Shown here: positions 39,380-48,944 of the stretch, one piece after another
Layout of the letters: the number at the start of each line of letters is the position of its first letter
Position numbering within the stretch: position 1 is the first letter of the stretch
From: Streptosporangiaceae bacterium NEAU-GS5
GTDB lineage: Bacteria; Actinomycetota; Actinomycetes; Streptosporangiales; Streptosporangiaceae
Reading direction: 5' to 3'
DNA: 64,000 nt
Assembly (NCBI GenBank): GCA_017592665.1
Contig: JAGFNW010000029.1
Location: forward strand, 54,210 to 118,209
Translations under genes and position numbers: made by a program
The notes under the pieces: generated by a model
Told to the model about the DNA's origin: nothing
Seen by the model: the letters and a program-made list of their open reading frames with translations, nothing else
Databases searched by the model: none

Positions 39380-40189
39380 TCACAGCCCGGCCGCCTCGTC
39401 GTCGGCGGGGGCCGGATCGACCAGCACCAGCTCGTTGACGTGCGAGCGCAGCTCGGCACGCGCCTCGCCCGGCAGCCCGATGTCGCATATGACGACGTCG
39501 GCCTCGTCGAGGCGCGCGATGGTGCTGATCCCGATCGTTCCCCATTTGGTGCTGTCGGCCAGCACGACCAGCTGCTGGGCCGCGCCGACCAGCTCCCGGT
39601 CGGTCTCGGCCTCCAGCAGGTTGGGCGTGGTGAAACCAGCGCGCGCGCTCATCCCGTGGACGCCGAGCATGAGCGTGTCGACGTTGAGCGAGCGGATCGC
39701 GGCCACCGCCACCGGACCCACAAGCGCGTCGGAAGGGGTGCGCACGCCGCCGACCAGCACGACCGTCTGATCCGACCGGCCGGCCCGGTGGAACACGTCG
39801 GCCACCTGCACCGAATTGGTGATCACCGTCAGCTCGGGCACGTCGATCAGATGGTGCGCGAGCGTCCACGTCGTCGTGCCGGCCGAAAGCGCGACCGCCG
39901 TGCCGGGCCGGGCCAGCTGGGCCGCGCGGCGGGCGATCGCCTCCTTCTCCGCCTGCTGGCGCACCGACTTGGCGGCAAATCCGGGCTCCTCGGTGGAGCC
40001 CGACCCGGCGGCCGTGGCGCCGCCGTGCACTTTCTCAACCAGGCCGCGATCGGCCAGCACCTCCAGATCGCGGCGGATCGTCATGTCCGAAACCCCGAGA
40101 TCGCGGACCAGATCGGCGACGCGCACGCCACCGGTCCTCCGGATGCGCTCGAGAATCGCCTGCTGCCGTTGCTGGGCCAGCATCATCAC
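39380..40189 (-). CDS. DeoR family transcriptional regulator, probable galT regulator
   Basis: A 269-residue DeoR-type repressor. The N-terminal HTH (RQQAILERIRRTGGVRVADLV, DMTIRRDLEVLADRGLV, then KVHGGA) is standard, as is the C-terminal sugar-phosphate sensor domain (ALSAGTTTWTLAHHL, ADSTKWG). Being first in the operon with galT, it likely responds to a galactose-phosphate. A near-palindrome lies 13 bp upstream of its start. Confidence 0.92.
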   Translation of the reverse strand: MMMLAQQRQQAILERIRRTGGVRVADLVRDLGVSDMTIRRDLEVLADRGLVEKVHGGATAAGSGSTEEPGFAAKSVRQQAEKEAIARRAAQLARPGTAVALSAGTTTWTLAHHLIDVPELTVITNSVQVADVFHRAGRSDQTVVLVGGVRTPSDALVGPVAVAAIRSLNVDTLMLGVHGMSARAGFTTPNLLEAETDRELVGAAQQLVVLADSTKWGTIGISTIARLDEADVVICDIGLPGEARAELRSHVNELVLVDPAPADDEAAGL

Positions 40190-40201
40190 TCCTGCTCAAC
40201 A

Positions 40202-40237
40202 GATTCCAACAAATTATGCCAGACGGATTGTTGAATC
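40202..40237. promoter_or_regulatory. Candidate DeoR operator
   Basis: gattccaacaa (40202-40212) is nearly the reverse complement of ttgttgaatc (40228-40237), with one base missing. It lies between the divergent deoR-galT operon and the bL37 gene, as expected for an autoregulatory site. Confidence 0.5.
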
Positions 40238-40271
40238 GTGATGACAGGAGGAAGGGTCTACGATGTGGCCC

Positions 40272-40349
40272 ATGGGTAAGAGTGCACGCAAGGCTAAGGG
40301 CCGCAAGAAGAAGAAGGCCAACCACGGCAAGCGCCCCAACGGGAGCTAG
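40272..40349 (+). CDS. 50S ribosomal protein bL37
   Basis: A 25-residue, extremely basic protein (MGKSARKAKGRKKKK, then ANHGKRPNGS). The ending ANHGKRPN is the hallmark I associate with bL37, the tiny actinobacterial large-subunit protein found in the mycobacterial ribosome. ATG 40272 matches the family N-terminus. The SD (AGGAGGAAGGG) is better spaced for the in-frame ATG at 40263, which would add three residues. It is divergent from deoR. Confidence 0.85.
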   Translation: MGKSARKAKGRKKKKANHGKRPNGS

Positions 40350-40352
40350 CCT

Positions 40353-40925
40353 TCAGGAGCCCCTGCCCCATGCGGCCAGGAGGCGTGTTTGCGCGTCGGC
40401 GTCCTCCGGGACGTCGGCGTGATCTCCTATTGCGCCTGCTTCGCGGTAACTCTCTTCCACTCCGGCGAACCACTCCGCGCACCGCTCGACGAGCTCTGGG
40501 TCGAGCCGGTCGGTGACGCCGATGGCGTGCGACAGATCCCAGGTGTGGATCAGCGCGTCCGCGAACAGCTCGCTCAGATACTCCTCGCCCGGCACGTCGC
40601 CGAACGACAGGTGGGTCACCGCGGTCAGCGCGCCGTCCGCGTAGGCCGCCTGCGCCGCCCCCTGAGCGGCCGTCTCGTACGCCTTGACGGCGTCGTCGCC
40701 GAGGAGGTCGCCGTCGAAGCGGTCGCCAACGTCGCCCACGGTGCGGCCCGATAGGAGCTCGGGCGCCCACAGGCACTCGCTCACCAGATGATTGATCAAA
40801 GCGCGCACGTCCCAGCCGGAGCACGGGGTGGGCAGCCTCCATTGGCCAGGCCTGATGAGGTGCACCCGCTGACCGAACCCGTCGAGGGCGCGCCGGAAGG
40901 CGTCCCGGATGTCGAGCCGACTCAT
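40353..40925 (-). CDS. TIGR03086-type maleylpyruvate isomerase family protein
   Basis: A 190-residue DinB/mycothiol-dependent isomerase-fold protein: PTPCSGWDVRALINHLV near the start and DALIHTWDLSHAIG later supply the three metal-binding His. Members use mycothiol or act on small molecules; the substrate is unknown. ATG 40925 starts the conserved domain. It converges with bL37, with only 3 bp between the stops. Confidence 0.87.
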   Translation of the reverse strand: MSRLDIRDAFRRALDGFGQRVHLIRPGQWRLPTPCSGWDVRALINHLVSECLWAPELLSGRTVGDVGDRFDGDLLGDDAVKAYETAAQGAAQAAYADGALTAVTHLSFGDVPGEEYLSELFADALIHTWDLSHAIGVTDRLDPELVERCAEWFAGVEESYREAGAIGDHADVPEDADAQTRLLAAWGRGS

Positions 40926-41014
40926 ACTTCGACCGTAGCTCTTCCCGCCGATCACGTCATGCCGGTCGGCGTGGCAGAAAGCGTCATCGGGAACACCAGG
41001 CGACAATCCGTCCC

Positions 41015-42037
41015 ATGGGGGGATCATCGCGGGGGCTGCGGATGCTCATCGGGGGCGCGGCGGGTGTCGTCGTGCTCGCCGGGCTGCGCGCGGTCGGCGA
41101 CGTCGCGGGGGCCGCGTTCCTGGCGCTCACGCTCACGATCGCGGTCAGCCCGCTGCGGATCTGGCTGCGCCGCCGCGGCGCCCCGCTGTGGGTGATCGTC
41201 GCCGTCCCGCTGCTGGTCGTGGTGCTCATCCTGATCGCGCTGCTGGCCTCGGTCGTGGTGTCGGTCGCTCAGCTGGCCGACGTGCTGCCGCAGTACGCGA
41301 GCCAGTACGCCGCCCTCGTCCGCGCCGCCACGGCCGAGCTGAACCGCCTCGGCATCACGCAGGACCAGATCAACGCGGCGCTGGCCAAGCTCGACCCGGC
41401 CCAGCTCGTCGGCCTCGTGCAGAGTTTCCTCGCCAGCCTGCTCAGCGTGATCTCGATGGTCCTGCTGATCACGCTGCTGCTGTACGGCATGAGCATGGAC
41501 GCCCCCATGACCGAGCGCGGCCTGGCCCGGCTGGCGCCTCCGGTCCGGGAGGCGCTCAGCGAGTTCGGGTCGCAGACCGTGCGCTACCTGGTCGTGTCAT
41601 CGGTGTTCGGGCTGATCGTCGCCGTCCTCGACGCGCTGGCCCTGTGGGTGCTCGGGGTGCCGCTGCCGCTGCTGTGGGGGCTGCTGGCGTTCATCACCAA
41701 CTACATCCCGAACATCGGGTTCATCATCGGCCTGGTGCCGCCCGCGCTGCTCGGCCTGCTCGACTCCGGCGTCGGCACGATGCTCATGGTGGTGGTCATC
41801 TACTGCGTGCTGAACTTCGTGATCCAGTCGCTCATCCAGCCCAAGTACGCGGGCCGGTCGGCCGGCCTTTCGACCACGCTGACCATCGTCTCGCTGCTGG
41901 TCTGGACGTACGTGCTGGGGGCCGTCGGCGCCATCCTCGCGGTGCCGCTCAGCTCGTTCGCGCGGGCCCTGCTGATCGACTCCGATCCGGCCACGCGCTG
42001 GGCCCGGCCCCTCATCGACGGCACCGACGTCAGGTGA
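41015..42037 (+). CDS. AI-2E family transporter
   Basis: A 340-residue polytopic membrane protein with about eight helices, matching the AI-2 exporter/PerM family (LITLLLYGMSMDAP and GLLAFITNYIPNIGFIIGL). Members export autoinducer-2 or ions; the actual substrate here is unknown. Divergent from the preceding gene and convergent with the SpoIIE-GAF gene, overlapping it by 8 bp. Confidence 0.88.
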   Translation: MGGSSRGLRMLIGGAAGVVVLAGLRAVGDVAGAAFLALTLTIAVSPLRIWLRRRGAPLWVIVAVPLLVVVLILIALLASVVVSVAQLADVLPQYASQYAALVRAATAELNRLGITQDQINAALAKLDPAQLVGLVQSFLASLLSVISMVLLITLLLYGMSMDAPMTERGLARLAPPVREALSEFGSQTVRYLVVSSVFGLIVAVLDALALWVLGVPLPLLWGLLAFITNYIPNIGFIIGLVPPALLGLLDSGVGTMLMVVVIYCVLNFVIQSLIQPKYAGRSAGLSTTLTIVSLLVWTYVLGAVGAILAVPLSSFARALLIDSDPATRWARPLIDGTDVR

Positions 42038-43763
42038 TGCGGACCTCGGCCCAGACGATCTTGCCGAGCGGGGTCGAGCGGTTGCCCCACCGGTAGGCGT
42101 ACCGCTTGATCAGCTGCAGCCCGCGGCCCGTGTCGTCGGCCGTGCTCGGCATGCGGAGCGAGGGCGGCGTGGGGGAGCCGTCGGAGACCTCCACGACGAG
42201 CGTACGGCCACGCAGCAGGCGGAGCTCGATGGGCGGCCAGCCGTGCTTGAGCGCGTTCGTCACGAGCTCGCTGACGACCAGCTGGGTGGTGTCGGCCAGC
42301 GCGCTCAGCCCCCACGTTTCCAGGGTCATGCGCGCGAAGCGGCGGGCGTGGCCGACGAAGCGCGGGTCGGCCGGCACCGAGCAGGTGGCCACCTCGTCGG
42401 GGGTGAGCTCGCGCACCTGGGCCAGCAGCAGCGCGATGTCGTCACGGTCGTGGCCGGGCCGCTGGGTGCCGATCGTGAGGTCGCACATGTCCTCGAGATC
42501 CTGGCGCGACGCCGAGAGCACCTTTCGGAGGGCCGTGATGCCGGCGTCGATGTCACGTTCCCGGCTCTCCACCAGGCCGTCGGTGTAGAGGGCGAGCACG
42601 CTGCCCGGCGGGAGCACCAGCTCGCGGATCTCGAGGGCGTCGCTGCCGATGCCGAGCGGCAGGCAGGCGGGAACGTCGATGACCTCCGACTCACCGTCCG
42701 GGTGGATGAGCACGGGCGGCACGTGCCCGGCCCTGGCGATGGCGCAGTTCCGGGTCACCGGGTCATAAACGGCATAAACACATGTGGCGATCTGCGTCGG
42801 ATCGAGATCCTGGCTCATCCGGTCGAGCCGGAACAGCACCTCGTCGGGTGGCAGGTCGAGGCTCGCGAGCGTGCGCGCCGCCGTGCGCAACTGGCCCATG
42901 GTGGCGGCGGCGCGGGTGCCGTGCCCCATGACGTCGCCCACGACCAGCGCCGCGCGGCAGCCGGGCAGGGGGATCACGTCGAACCAGTCGCCGCCCACCC
43001 CGACCAGGTCGCTGGCGGGCAGATAGCGCGAGGCGATCTCCATGCCGAGGGGCGGGCGGAGGTCGGACGGGAGCAGGCTGCTCTGCAGGGTCAGCGCCGT
43101 ACGCCGTTCGCGGGTGTACAGGCGGGCGTTGTCGATGCACACGGCCGTACGCGAGACGAGATCCTCCGCGACCGTGACGTCCTGCTCCTCGAACGGCTGG
43201 CTGTCCGGCCGGCGGGTGAAGATGGCGCAGCCGAGGACGCGGCCGCGCGCCCGTAGTGGCACGGCGAGGAAGGACGAGCCCGCCAGCAGCTTGCTGACCA
43301 GCACCTCCCGGTCGAAGGTGGCGCCGATGCGGCGCGCCTTGTCCTCGTCGAGCCGCGGATACATGAGCGGGCGGCCGGTGGCCATGCACTGCGCGTGTGG
43401 CAGATCCGGCGAATGCACCGTCACCTCCCCGATGGGGAAGGCCTCGATCGAGTCGGCGGGGTTGTCGACGGCCAGCCCCATCGCGACCCGCCGCACCGGC
43501 GCCGTGCCGTCGACAGGCCGCGAGGGGAACTCGCCATCGGTGACGAGCCGATCCTGGATCATGATGGCGGCCGTGTCGGCGAACCGGGGAACCGACACGT
43601 CCATCAGCTCGCGACTGGTCTCCGCGAGATCGAGGGTCGTGCCGATGCGGCGGCTCGCGTCGTTGAGGAACGCGAGCCGCTCATGCGCCGAGGCGGCGCT
43701 GTTGCGCCGCCATTCGACCCGGTCGCCCGCCGCGGGCTCCTTGATCACGCAGTTCCGGTTCAT
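42030..43763 (-). CDS. GAF-SpoIIE phosphatase with C-terminal anti-sigma-like kinase domain
   Basis: A 577-residue signalling protein. The GAF-like sensor is at about 30-215, the PP2C-SpoIIE domain at about 230-440 (GGDWFDVIPLPG, VVGDVMGHGTRAA, ALYTDGLVE, DDIALLL) and an HATPase_c domain at 450-577 (VVSELVTNALKHG, then DTGRGLQLIKRYA). It probably combines phosphatase and switch-kinase activity on anti-anti-sigma factors, as in many streptomycetes. ATG 43763 starts the conserved region. Confidence 0.92.
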   Translation of the reverse strand: MNRNCVIKEPAAGDRVEWRRNSAASAHERLAFLNDASRRIGTTLDLAETSRELMDVSVPRFADTAAIMIQDRLVTDGEFPSRPVDGTAPVRRVAMGLAVDNPADSIEAFPIGEVTVHSPDLPHAQCMATGRPLMYPRLDEDKARRIGATFDREVLVSKLLAGSSFLAVPLRARGRVLGCAIFTRRPDSQPFEEQDVTVAEDLVSRTAVCIDNARLYTRERRTALTLQSSLLPSDLRPPLGMEIASRYLPASDLVGVGGDWFDVIPLPGCRAALVVGDVMGHGTRAAATMGQLRTAARTLASLDLPPDEVLFRLDRMSQDLDPTQIATCVYAVYDPVTRNCAIARAGHVPPVLIHPDGESEVIDVPACLPLGIGSDALEIRELVLPPGSVLALYTDGLVESRERDIDAGITALRKVLSASRQDLEDMCDLTIGTQRPGHDRDDIALLLAQVRELTPDEVATCSVPADPRFVGHARRFARMTLETWGLSALADTTQLVVSELVTNALKHGWPPIELRLLRGRTLVVEVSDGSPTPPSLRMPSTADDTGRGLQLIKRYAYRWGNRSTPLGKIVWAEVRIT

Positions 43764-43806
43764 CGTCCTCAGATCGTACGAGGGCCGTCCATGCCAATTC
43801 CGGCTT

Positions 43807-45159
43807 TTATGGCAGGTGCGCGAGTGCTTCGTCGATGCGCTCCTGCGGAAGCACGTAGTCCTCCATCTGCCCTGACATGAAGCGTTCGTACGCACTTAGG
43901 TCAAAATGTCCGTGTCCGCACAGAGCGGTTAGGATGACCTTTTCCTCCCCTGACTCGCGGCAGCGCACTGCCTCGGCGATGGTTTCCGCGATCGCGTGCG
44001 TCGGCTCGGGCGCCGGGATGATCCCTTCGGTCCTCGCGAACCGCAGGCCCGCCTCGAAGCACTCGCTCTGGCCCTTGGCCACCGCCTCGAACAGCCCCAG
44101 CTCGTACATGTGGGACAGCAGCGGCGACATGCCGTGATACCGCAGGCCGCCCGCGTGGATGGGGTCGGGCATGAACAGGTGGCCGAGCGTGTGCATCATC
44201 AGAAGCGGGGTGAAGCCCGCCGTGTCGCCGAAGTCGTAGGCGTAGATCCCGCGCGTGAACGACGGGCAGGCCTCCGGCTCGACCGCGCGGATCACCGGGT
44301 CGATCTTCCCGGCCAGCTTCTCCCGGATGAACGGGAAGGTGAGGCCCGCGAAGTTGGAGCCTCCGCCAGTGCAGCCGACGATCACGTCGGGCGTCTCGCC
44401 GGCGGCCGCGAGCTGCTCGATCGCCTCCTCGCCGATCACCGTCTGGTGGGTGAGCACGTGGTTGAGCACCGAGCCCAGGGCGTACCGCGTGTCCTCGTGG
44501 GAGCCGGCGACCTCCACCGCCTCGCTGATGGCGATGCCGAGGCTGCCGGGCGAATCCGGATCCTCGGCGAGGATCTTGCTGCCCGCCGAGGTGACGGCGG
44601 ACGGGCTGGCGTGCACGGTCGCGCCGTACACCTGCATGAGCGAGCGGCGGTAAGGCTTCTGGTCGTAGGAGGCGTGGACCATCCACACCTCGCATTCCAG
44701 CCCGAACTGCGCGCAGGCGAACGCCAGCGCCGACCCCCACTGACCGGCCCCCGTCTCCGTGGTGAGCCGCCGCACGCCCTGCTGGGCGTTGTAGTAGGCC
44801 TGCGGGACCGCGGTGTTGGGCTTGTGCGAGCCGGACGGCGAGCCGCCTTCGTACTTGTAGTAGATGCGGGCCGGCGTGCCGAGGCTCCGCTCCAGGCCGC
44901 GGGCGCGGATCAGTGGCGTGGGCCGCCACAGGCGGTAGACGTCGAGCACGCTGTCCGGGATCGGCAGGTGGCGCTCGGCGCTGACCTCCTGCGCGATGAG
45001 CTCCATGGGGAAGAGGGGGGCGAGGTCGTCCGGCCCGACCGGCTGCCGGGTCCCCGGGTGGAGCGGCGGCGGAGGGGGCGCGGGCAGGTCGGGGACGATG
45101 TTGTACCAGTTGCGCGGGATGCGGGACTCGTCCAGCACGATCTTGCGAGGGTCTGACAT
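43807..45159 (-). CDS. TrpB2-like pyridoxal-phosphate enzyme
   Basis: A 450-residue member of the TrpB2 group of tryptophan synthase beta homologues. The PLP lysine lies in [12 protein letters not shown], the phosphate loop in [12 protein letters not shown], and the N-terminal RPTPLIRA motif is present. TrpB2 proteins can make tryptophan from indole without TrpA or may act on phosphoserine. GGAG lies 7 nt before ATG 45159. No trp genes flank it. Confidence 0.9.
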   Translation of the reverse strand: MSDPRKIVLDESRIPRNWYNIVPDLPAPPPPPLHPGTRQPVGPDDLAPLFPMELIAQEVSAERHLPIPDSVLDVYRLWRPTPLIRARGLERSLGTPARIYYKYEGGSPSGSHKPNTAVPQAYYNAQQGVRRLTTETGAGQWGSALAFACAQFGLECEVWMVHASYDQKPYRRSLMQVYGATVHASPSAVTSAGSKILAEDPDSPGSLGIAISEAVEVAGSHEDTRYALGSVLNHVLTHQTVIGEEAIEQLAAAGETPDVIVGCTGGGSNFAGLTFPFIREKLAGKIDPVIRAVEPEACPSFTRGIYAYDFGDTAGFTPLLMMHTLGHLFMPDPIHAGGLRYHGMSPLLSHMYELGLFEAVAKGQSECFEAGLRFARTEGIIPAPEPTHAIAETIAEAVRCRESGEEKVILTALCGHGHFDLSAYERFMSGQMEDYVLPQERIDEALAHLP

Positions 45160-45326
45160 GTGCAGTCTCCACGGCGACGGGGAGTGATCCTGTGTCAGTC
45201 TCCGCCGCCGGGCCGCCGATGTCAGCCCCTTGCGACGTGCGACGCGACGAGCCTGTGACCACCATCGCGCGTGGTCACAGGCTGTCAGCGGTGAACCGCG
45301 GTGGCCCGCGCCCGCGTCATGTCAGC

Positions 45327-45650
45327 ATGAGTCCCATGCGCCCGCTGATCGTGGCGGCACTCTTCTTGGCCGCGGGCTGCGCTTCGCAGCAGGTCTCAGG
45401 CGTGGCATTGGTGGCCGGCGGCCCGGCGCCCGGCATCAGACAACCGATGGCCGGCGTCGAACTGAGATTCTCGGCCGGGCACCGGATCGTCGCCCGGACG
45501 GTCGCCGATGCCCAGGGCCGCTACCGCGTCGAACTCCCGCCGGGCGACTACGACGTGCAGCCGATCTCCAACATGTGCCCCCGCGTCATCCGGATCACCG
45601 TCCCGTCCACCGCCGCCGCCACGACCGACATCGTGTGCGCCATCCCTTAA
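45327..45650 (+). CDS. Small lipoprotein with carboxypeptidase-regulatory-like fold
   Basis: A 107-residue lipoprotein: signal MSPMRPLIVAALFLAAGC with lipobox LAAGC, then a single transthyretin-like beta-sandwich (GVELRFSAGHRIVARTVADAQGRYRVELPPGDYDV). These domains often decorate surface proteins. ATG 45327 is used; no strong SD is seen. Confidence 0.75.
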   Translation: MSPMRPLIVAALFLAAGCASQQVSGVALVAGGPAPGIRQPMAGVELRFSAGHRIVARTVADAQGRYRVELPPGDYDVQPISNMCPRVIRITVPSTAAATTDIVCAIP

Positions 45651-45664
45651 AGCGGGGACGCGGC

Positions 45665-46135
45665 CTACAACGGTCGTCGAGCGTTGCCGGCCACGTTCCA
45701 CATGTAGAGGGAGAAGGCGGCGGCGACCACGAGCATCAGGCCGATGAAAGGGATCAGAGCGTATTCCGCGATGGCCCCGCCGATGTTGGCGCCGATTCCC
45801 CCTGCGGTCATCGCGCGCTGCAGGAGAGCCGATGCCGTACCGGCGGCAAGCAGGGGGCCGAGCACCGTCAGCCAGCGTACGTCGACCAGGCCGCGCATCG
45901 CGGCCCTGATGAGGTGGGCCGCCGCGAGGACCAGCAGCACGGCGGCGCCGATGGTCGCGGCATGCTCCGCGACCGGCGGGATGTTCCAGGGGCGCACCAT
46001 GTAGTCGAGTTCGCCGGGAGTAAAGCCGGGCGAATCCTGCTGACCCAGCAGTCCCCAGATGGCGATCGGCGTGGTGAGCGCCAGCGCGACGGCGGCCCAC
46101 GCGGTGGAACGCATGCGTTTCGGCGTATCGGTCAT
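45665..46135 (-). CDS. Four-helix membrane protein of unknown function
   Basis: A 156-residue protein with four predicted helices (about 10-30, 58-78, 86-108, 120-148). It carries no recognised motif. ATG 46135 is the first Met of the hydrophobic protein; an upstream frame lacks support. It is divergent from the VOC gene. Confidence 0.65.
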   Translation of the reverse strand: MTDTPKRMRSTAWAAVALALTTPIAIWGLLGQQDSPGFTPGELDYMVRPWNIPPVAEHAATIGAAVLLVLAAAHLIRAAMRGLVDVRWLTVLGPLLAAGTASALLQRAMTAGGIGANIGGAIAEYALIPFIGLMLVVAAAFSLYMWNVAGNARRPL

Positions 46136-46233
46136 GAAAAAAGCGTGACCTCTCGCGACTCGCGGACGGAGGGCGGAAATACTCAACTTTCTGAGTAGTC
46201 CGACGGATCCGAACGCTGTGGGAACCTGGGCGA

Positions 46234-46581
46234 ATGAAGACCACGAGCGTGACCGTGGGCGTCCTCGTCGGTGATCTGCCGGCCGCCTCGCGCTGGTATC
46301 AGACCGTCTTCGAGCTGGACGGGCCGAGCGTGGAGCCTGTCGAGGGAATCGTGGAATACCTCATCGGGGGCTGCTGGCTGCAACTCGCCGAGGCTCCGCC
46401 GGATCCAGGGGGCTGGGTCTTCCGCGTCGGCGTCCCGGACGTCCAGGCCGAACACGCGCGCCTGGAAACGCTTGGCATCTCTGCCGGGCCGATCCATCGC
46501 GTCGACGACGTCATCGAATACTTCGAGTTCACCGACCCCGACGGAAACCGCTTGAGCTTTTACACGGTCATCCAACCCTGA
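46234..46581 (+). CDS. VOC (glyoxalase/bleomycin-resistance) family protein
   Basis: A 115-residue single VOC protein: TTSVTVGVLVGDLPAASRWY at the start and EYFEFTDPDGNRLSFY at the end, including the metal-binding Glu. The function is unassigned. A truncated YCII gene and the ECF42 sigma gene follow on the same strand. Confidence 0.85.
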   Translation: MKTTSVTVGVLVGDLPAASRWYQTVFELDGPSVEPVEGIVEYLIGGCWLQLAEAPPDPGGWVFRVGVPDVQAEHARLETLGISAGPIHRVDDVIEYFEFTDPDGNRLSFYTVIQP

Positions 46582-46662
46582 CAGGGGGTGACCTGCGAGA
46601 TTGGTTTGAAATTCGTGGGGCAAGGTTGTCGATCCGAGCCTCGCCGTTCGTCATCCCTGTGT

Positions 46663-46764
46663 CGCCGCACCACGGCGACGTGCGCGATCGATTGGGCGGC
46701 ACGCTGTCCAGGGGCCCGGGCCTGGCGGGTCGAGGTGCGTCCGATCCAGGACTTCAATAGGTGA
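46663..46764 (+). pseudogene. C-terminal remnant of a YCII/DGPF-domain gene
   Basis: The last ~20 codons read DWAARCPGARAW, then RVEVRPIQDF, and stop with TGA overlapping the next gene's ATG (TGATG). This is the typical C-terminus of the DGPF-type YCII proteins that are encoded just before ECF42 sigma factors. No matching N-terminal part exists upstream, so the gene has lost its front. Confidence 0.7.
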
Positions 46765-48002
46765 TGACCGGCGGGCAGGCGGCCGGCCTGGTCGAGGCGG
46801 TGTTCCGCGAGGAACGCGGCCGGCTGCTGGCCATGCTCGTGCGCCAGTTCGGCGACCTCGACCTGGCCGAAGATGTCGCGTCCGAGGCCGTCGAGGCCGC
46901 GTTGGCGCGCTGGCCCGTCGACGGGGTGCCGACGACGCCGGTGGCCTGGTTGCTCACCACCGCGCGGCGCAAGGCCGTCGATCGGTTGCGGCGGGACAGG
47001 GCGTACGCCGAGCGGCTCGCGATCTTGCACGTCGAGGCGCGGCAGGTGGTCCCGGCGGCGCCCGAGCGGGACGGCGACGATGTTCCCGACGAACGGTTGC
47101 GCCTGTTCTTCACCTGCTGCCACCCGGCGCTGTCGGTCGAGGCCCAGGTCGCGCTGACGCTCCGGTGTCTGGCGGGGCTGTCCACACCCGAGGTGGCGCG
47201 GGCCTTCCTGGTGCCGGAGGCCACCATGGCGCAGCGGATCGTCCGGGCCAAACGCAAGATCCGCGATGCGCGGATCTCATTCCGCGTGCCCGAGGCCGGC
47301 GAACTGCCCGAGCGCATTCCCGGCGTGCTCCGGGTGATCTACCTGATCTTCACAGAGGGGTACGCCGCCAGCGCAGGAGAGGACCTGGTGCGGGCCGATC
47401 TGACCGACGAGGCGATCCGGCTGGCCCGGATCCTGCGCCGGCTGCTGCCCGCCGAACCCGAGGTGAGCGGGCTGCTCGCGCTGCTGCTCCTGGTCGACGC
47501 CCGCCGAGCCGCCCGCGTCGACGCGGCGGGAGAGCTGGTGTCGCTGGAGGACCAGGACCGCTCCCTGTGGGACGCCGACCTCATCGCCGAGGGCCGCGAC
47601 CTGGTCGTCGCCGCCTTGTGCGGGCCACGCTCCGGCCCGTACGCCCTGCAGGCGGCGATCGCGGCCGTGCACGACGAGGCCGCCGACGTCGCCACGACCG
47701 ACTGGACACAGGTAGTGGCGCTCTACGACGTGCTGCTGCGGGTGTCCCCGTCACCGGTGGTCCAGCTCAACCGGGCGGTGGCCCTGGCCATGCGCGACGG
47801 CCCGGAGGCCGGCCTCGCGGCGATCGACGCGCTGAACGCTGACGCGTTGCGGGGCTATCACCCGCTCCCCGCGGCCCGGGCGGATCTCCTGCGCAGACTC
47901 GGCCGCACCGCCGAGGCCGCCACGGCCTACCGGGCCGCGCTCGAACTCGTCGACAACGAACGGGAGCGCGCCTTCCTGCGCAGAAGACTGGCCGACCTCT
48001 GA
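46764..48002 (+). CDS. ECF42-type RNA polymerase sigma factor
   Basis: A 412-residue protein with sigma-2 ([30 protein letters not shown]) and sigma-4 regions ([18 protein letters not shown]) followed by a ~230-residue helical C-terminal extension (DUF6596/TPR-like) that characterises ECF42. These factors lack an anti-sigma and are linked genomically to DGPF proteins; here only a stub of that partner remains. ATG 46764 overlaps the stub's stop; GTG 46761 is alternative. Confidence 0.93.
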   Translation: MTGGQAAGLVEAVFREERGRLLAMLVRQFGDLDLAEDVASEAVEAALARWPVDGVPTTPVAWLLTTARRKAVDRLRRDRAYAERLAILHVEARQVVPAAPERDGDDVPDERLRLFFTCCHPALSVEAQVALTLRCLAGLSTPEVARAFLVPEATMAQRIVRAKRKIRDARISFRVPEAGELPERIPGVLRVIYLIFTEGYAASAGEDLVRADLTDEAIRLARILRRLLPAEPEVSGLLALLLLVDARRAARVDAAGELVSLEDQDRSLWDADLIAEGRDLVVAALCGPRSGPYALQAAIAAVHDEAADVATTDWTQVVALYDVLLRVSPSPVVQLNRAVALAMRDGPEAGLAAIDALNADALRGYHPLPAARADLLRRLGRTAEAATAYRAALELVDNERERAFLRRRLADL

Positions 48003-48076
48003 CCGCGCATCTCTCCTTCGCATGTGGAACGCGATGGCACACCTCATAAGTGCGGGCGTATGCCCGAGCGAAGGAG

Positions 48077-48805
48077 ATGAGTGCATTGAGGCGCATAGTC
48101 GCCGGAACGATATCCGGCTTGATGGCCAGTTCCCTTTTCGTCGCCGGACACGCGAGTGCGACGGTCAGGACCGCACCGACGGTCCACATCGACAACATCC
48201 ACCCCCTTGACGCGACGATCGACTTCCGACGTCAACTGGTCACATTCGAGGTCACCAGCGACGCTCCCCAGGTGGAGCTGACGCTGGCGACGCGGCCCGG
48301 CCAGATCGCGAGCCAGACGAGGAACCTCAGGGGGCACCAGGACGGCCAGAAGTGGACGTTCTACACGGTCTTTGACAAGTCGACTCCCTCTGTCACCTGG
48401 GATGCCACCGCGACGGCCACGAGCGCCGACGGAGAGACGAAGTCCGAATCGCAGGTCTACTACACCAGCTACGCCAGCCGTATCACGCACTTCCGCATCC
48501 ATCCCCGGGTCGTCCACCCGGACGAGAAGTTCTACTTCTCCGGGCACGCCGAAGTCCTCGTCAACGGCAGATGGAAGGACGCGCGGAACGTCTTCATCGA
48601 ACTTCACGCGGCGTCGGACTCGGACTACCGCACGTCGGCGAGAACCGATGAGCACGGAAACTTCTCCGACGACTATGTGCCAGGAGAGACCAGCGACCGG
48701 TTCTACACGGAGGTCCAAGGTCGATACTTCACCGTCGGCGGCTTCTACAGTCAGTCGCCGTCCTCAAGGAAGATCCTCGTGAACGTGCTGCCCAAGGAGA
48801 TGTGA
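48077..48805 (+). CDS. Secreted protein with Ig-like domain
   Basis: A 242-residue exported protein. The signal peptide ends near GHASA, then two beta-rich regions follow; the second (FRIHPRVVHPDEKFYFSG) resembles extracellular Ig-like modules of actinobacterial secreted proteins. The SD AAGGAG abuts ATG 48077, while TTG 48086 is 9 nt away and gives a better start (LRRIVAGTISGL). The function is unknown. Confidence 0.7.
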   Translation: MSALRRIVAGTISGLMASSLFVAGHASATVRTAPTVHIDNIHPLDATIDFRRQLVTFEVTSDAPQVELTLATRPGQIASQTRNLRGHQDGQKWTFYTVFDKSTPSVTWDATATATSADGETKSESQVYYTSYASRITHFRIHPRVVHPDEKFYFSGHAEVLVNGRWKDARNVFIELHAASDSDYRTSARTDEHGNFSDDYVPGETSDRFYTEVQGRYFTVGGFYSQSPSSRKILVNVLPKEM

Positions 48806-48809
48806 TCGG

Positions 48810-48834
48810 CGCCGGCCGGCGAGCCCGGCCGGCG
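48810..48834 (+). terminator. GC-rich hairpin after secreted protein gene
   Basis: The 10-bp stem cgccggccgg / ccggccggcg lies a few bases past the stop at 48805, without a T-run. Confidence 0.6.
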
Positions 48835-48944
48835 TCTCACGCCTCGTCAACGCCATGTGGCCGTGCTCGTCCTGAGCCTCGGTACGGCACCGCATGGCAC
48901 GCGTCCTTGGTGTGACCACTTACCGCCAAGGAAAGCGAAGAACA

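Noticed and set aside
38224..39438. Plus-strand gene downstream of the riboswitch
   Set aside because: It is the reverse shadow of galT, and the riboswitch reads on the minus strand, so it would not control this frame.
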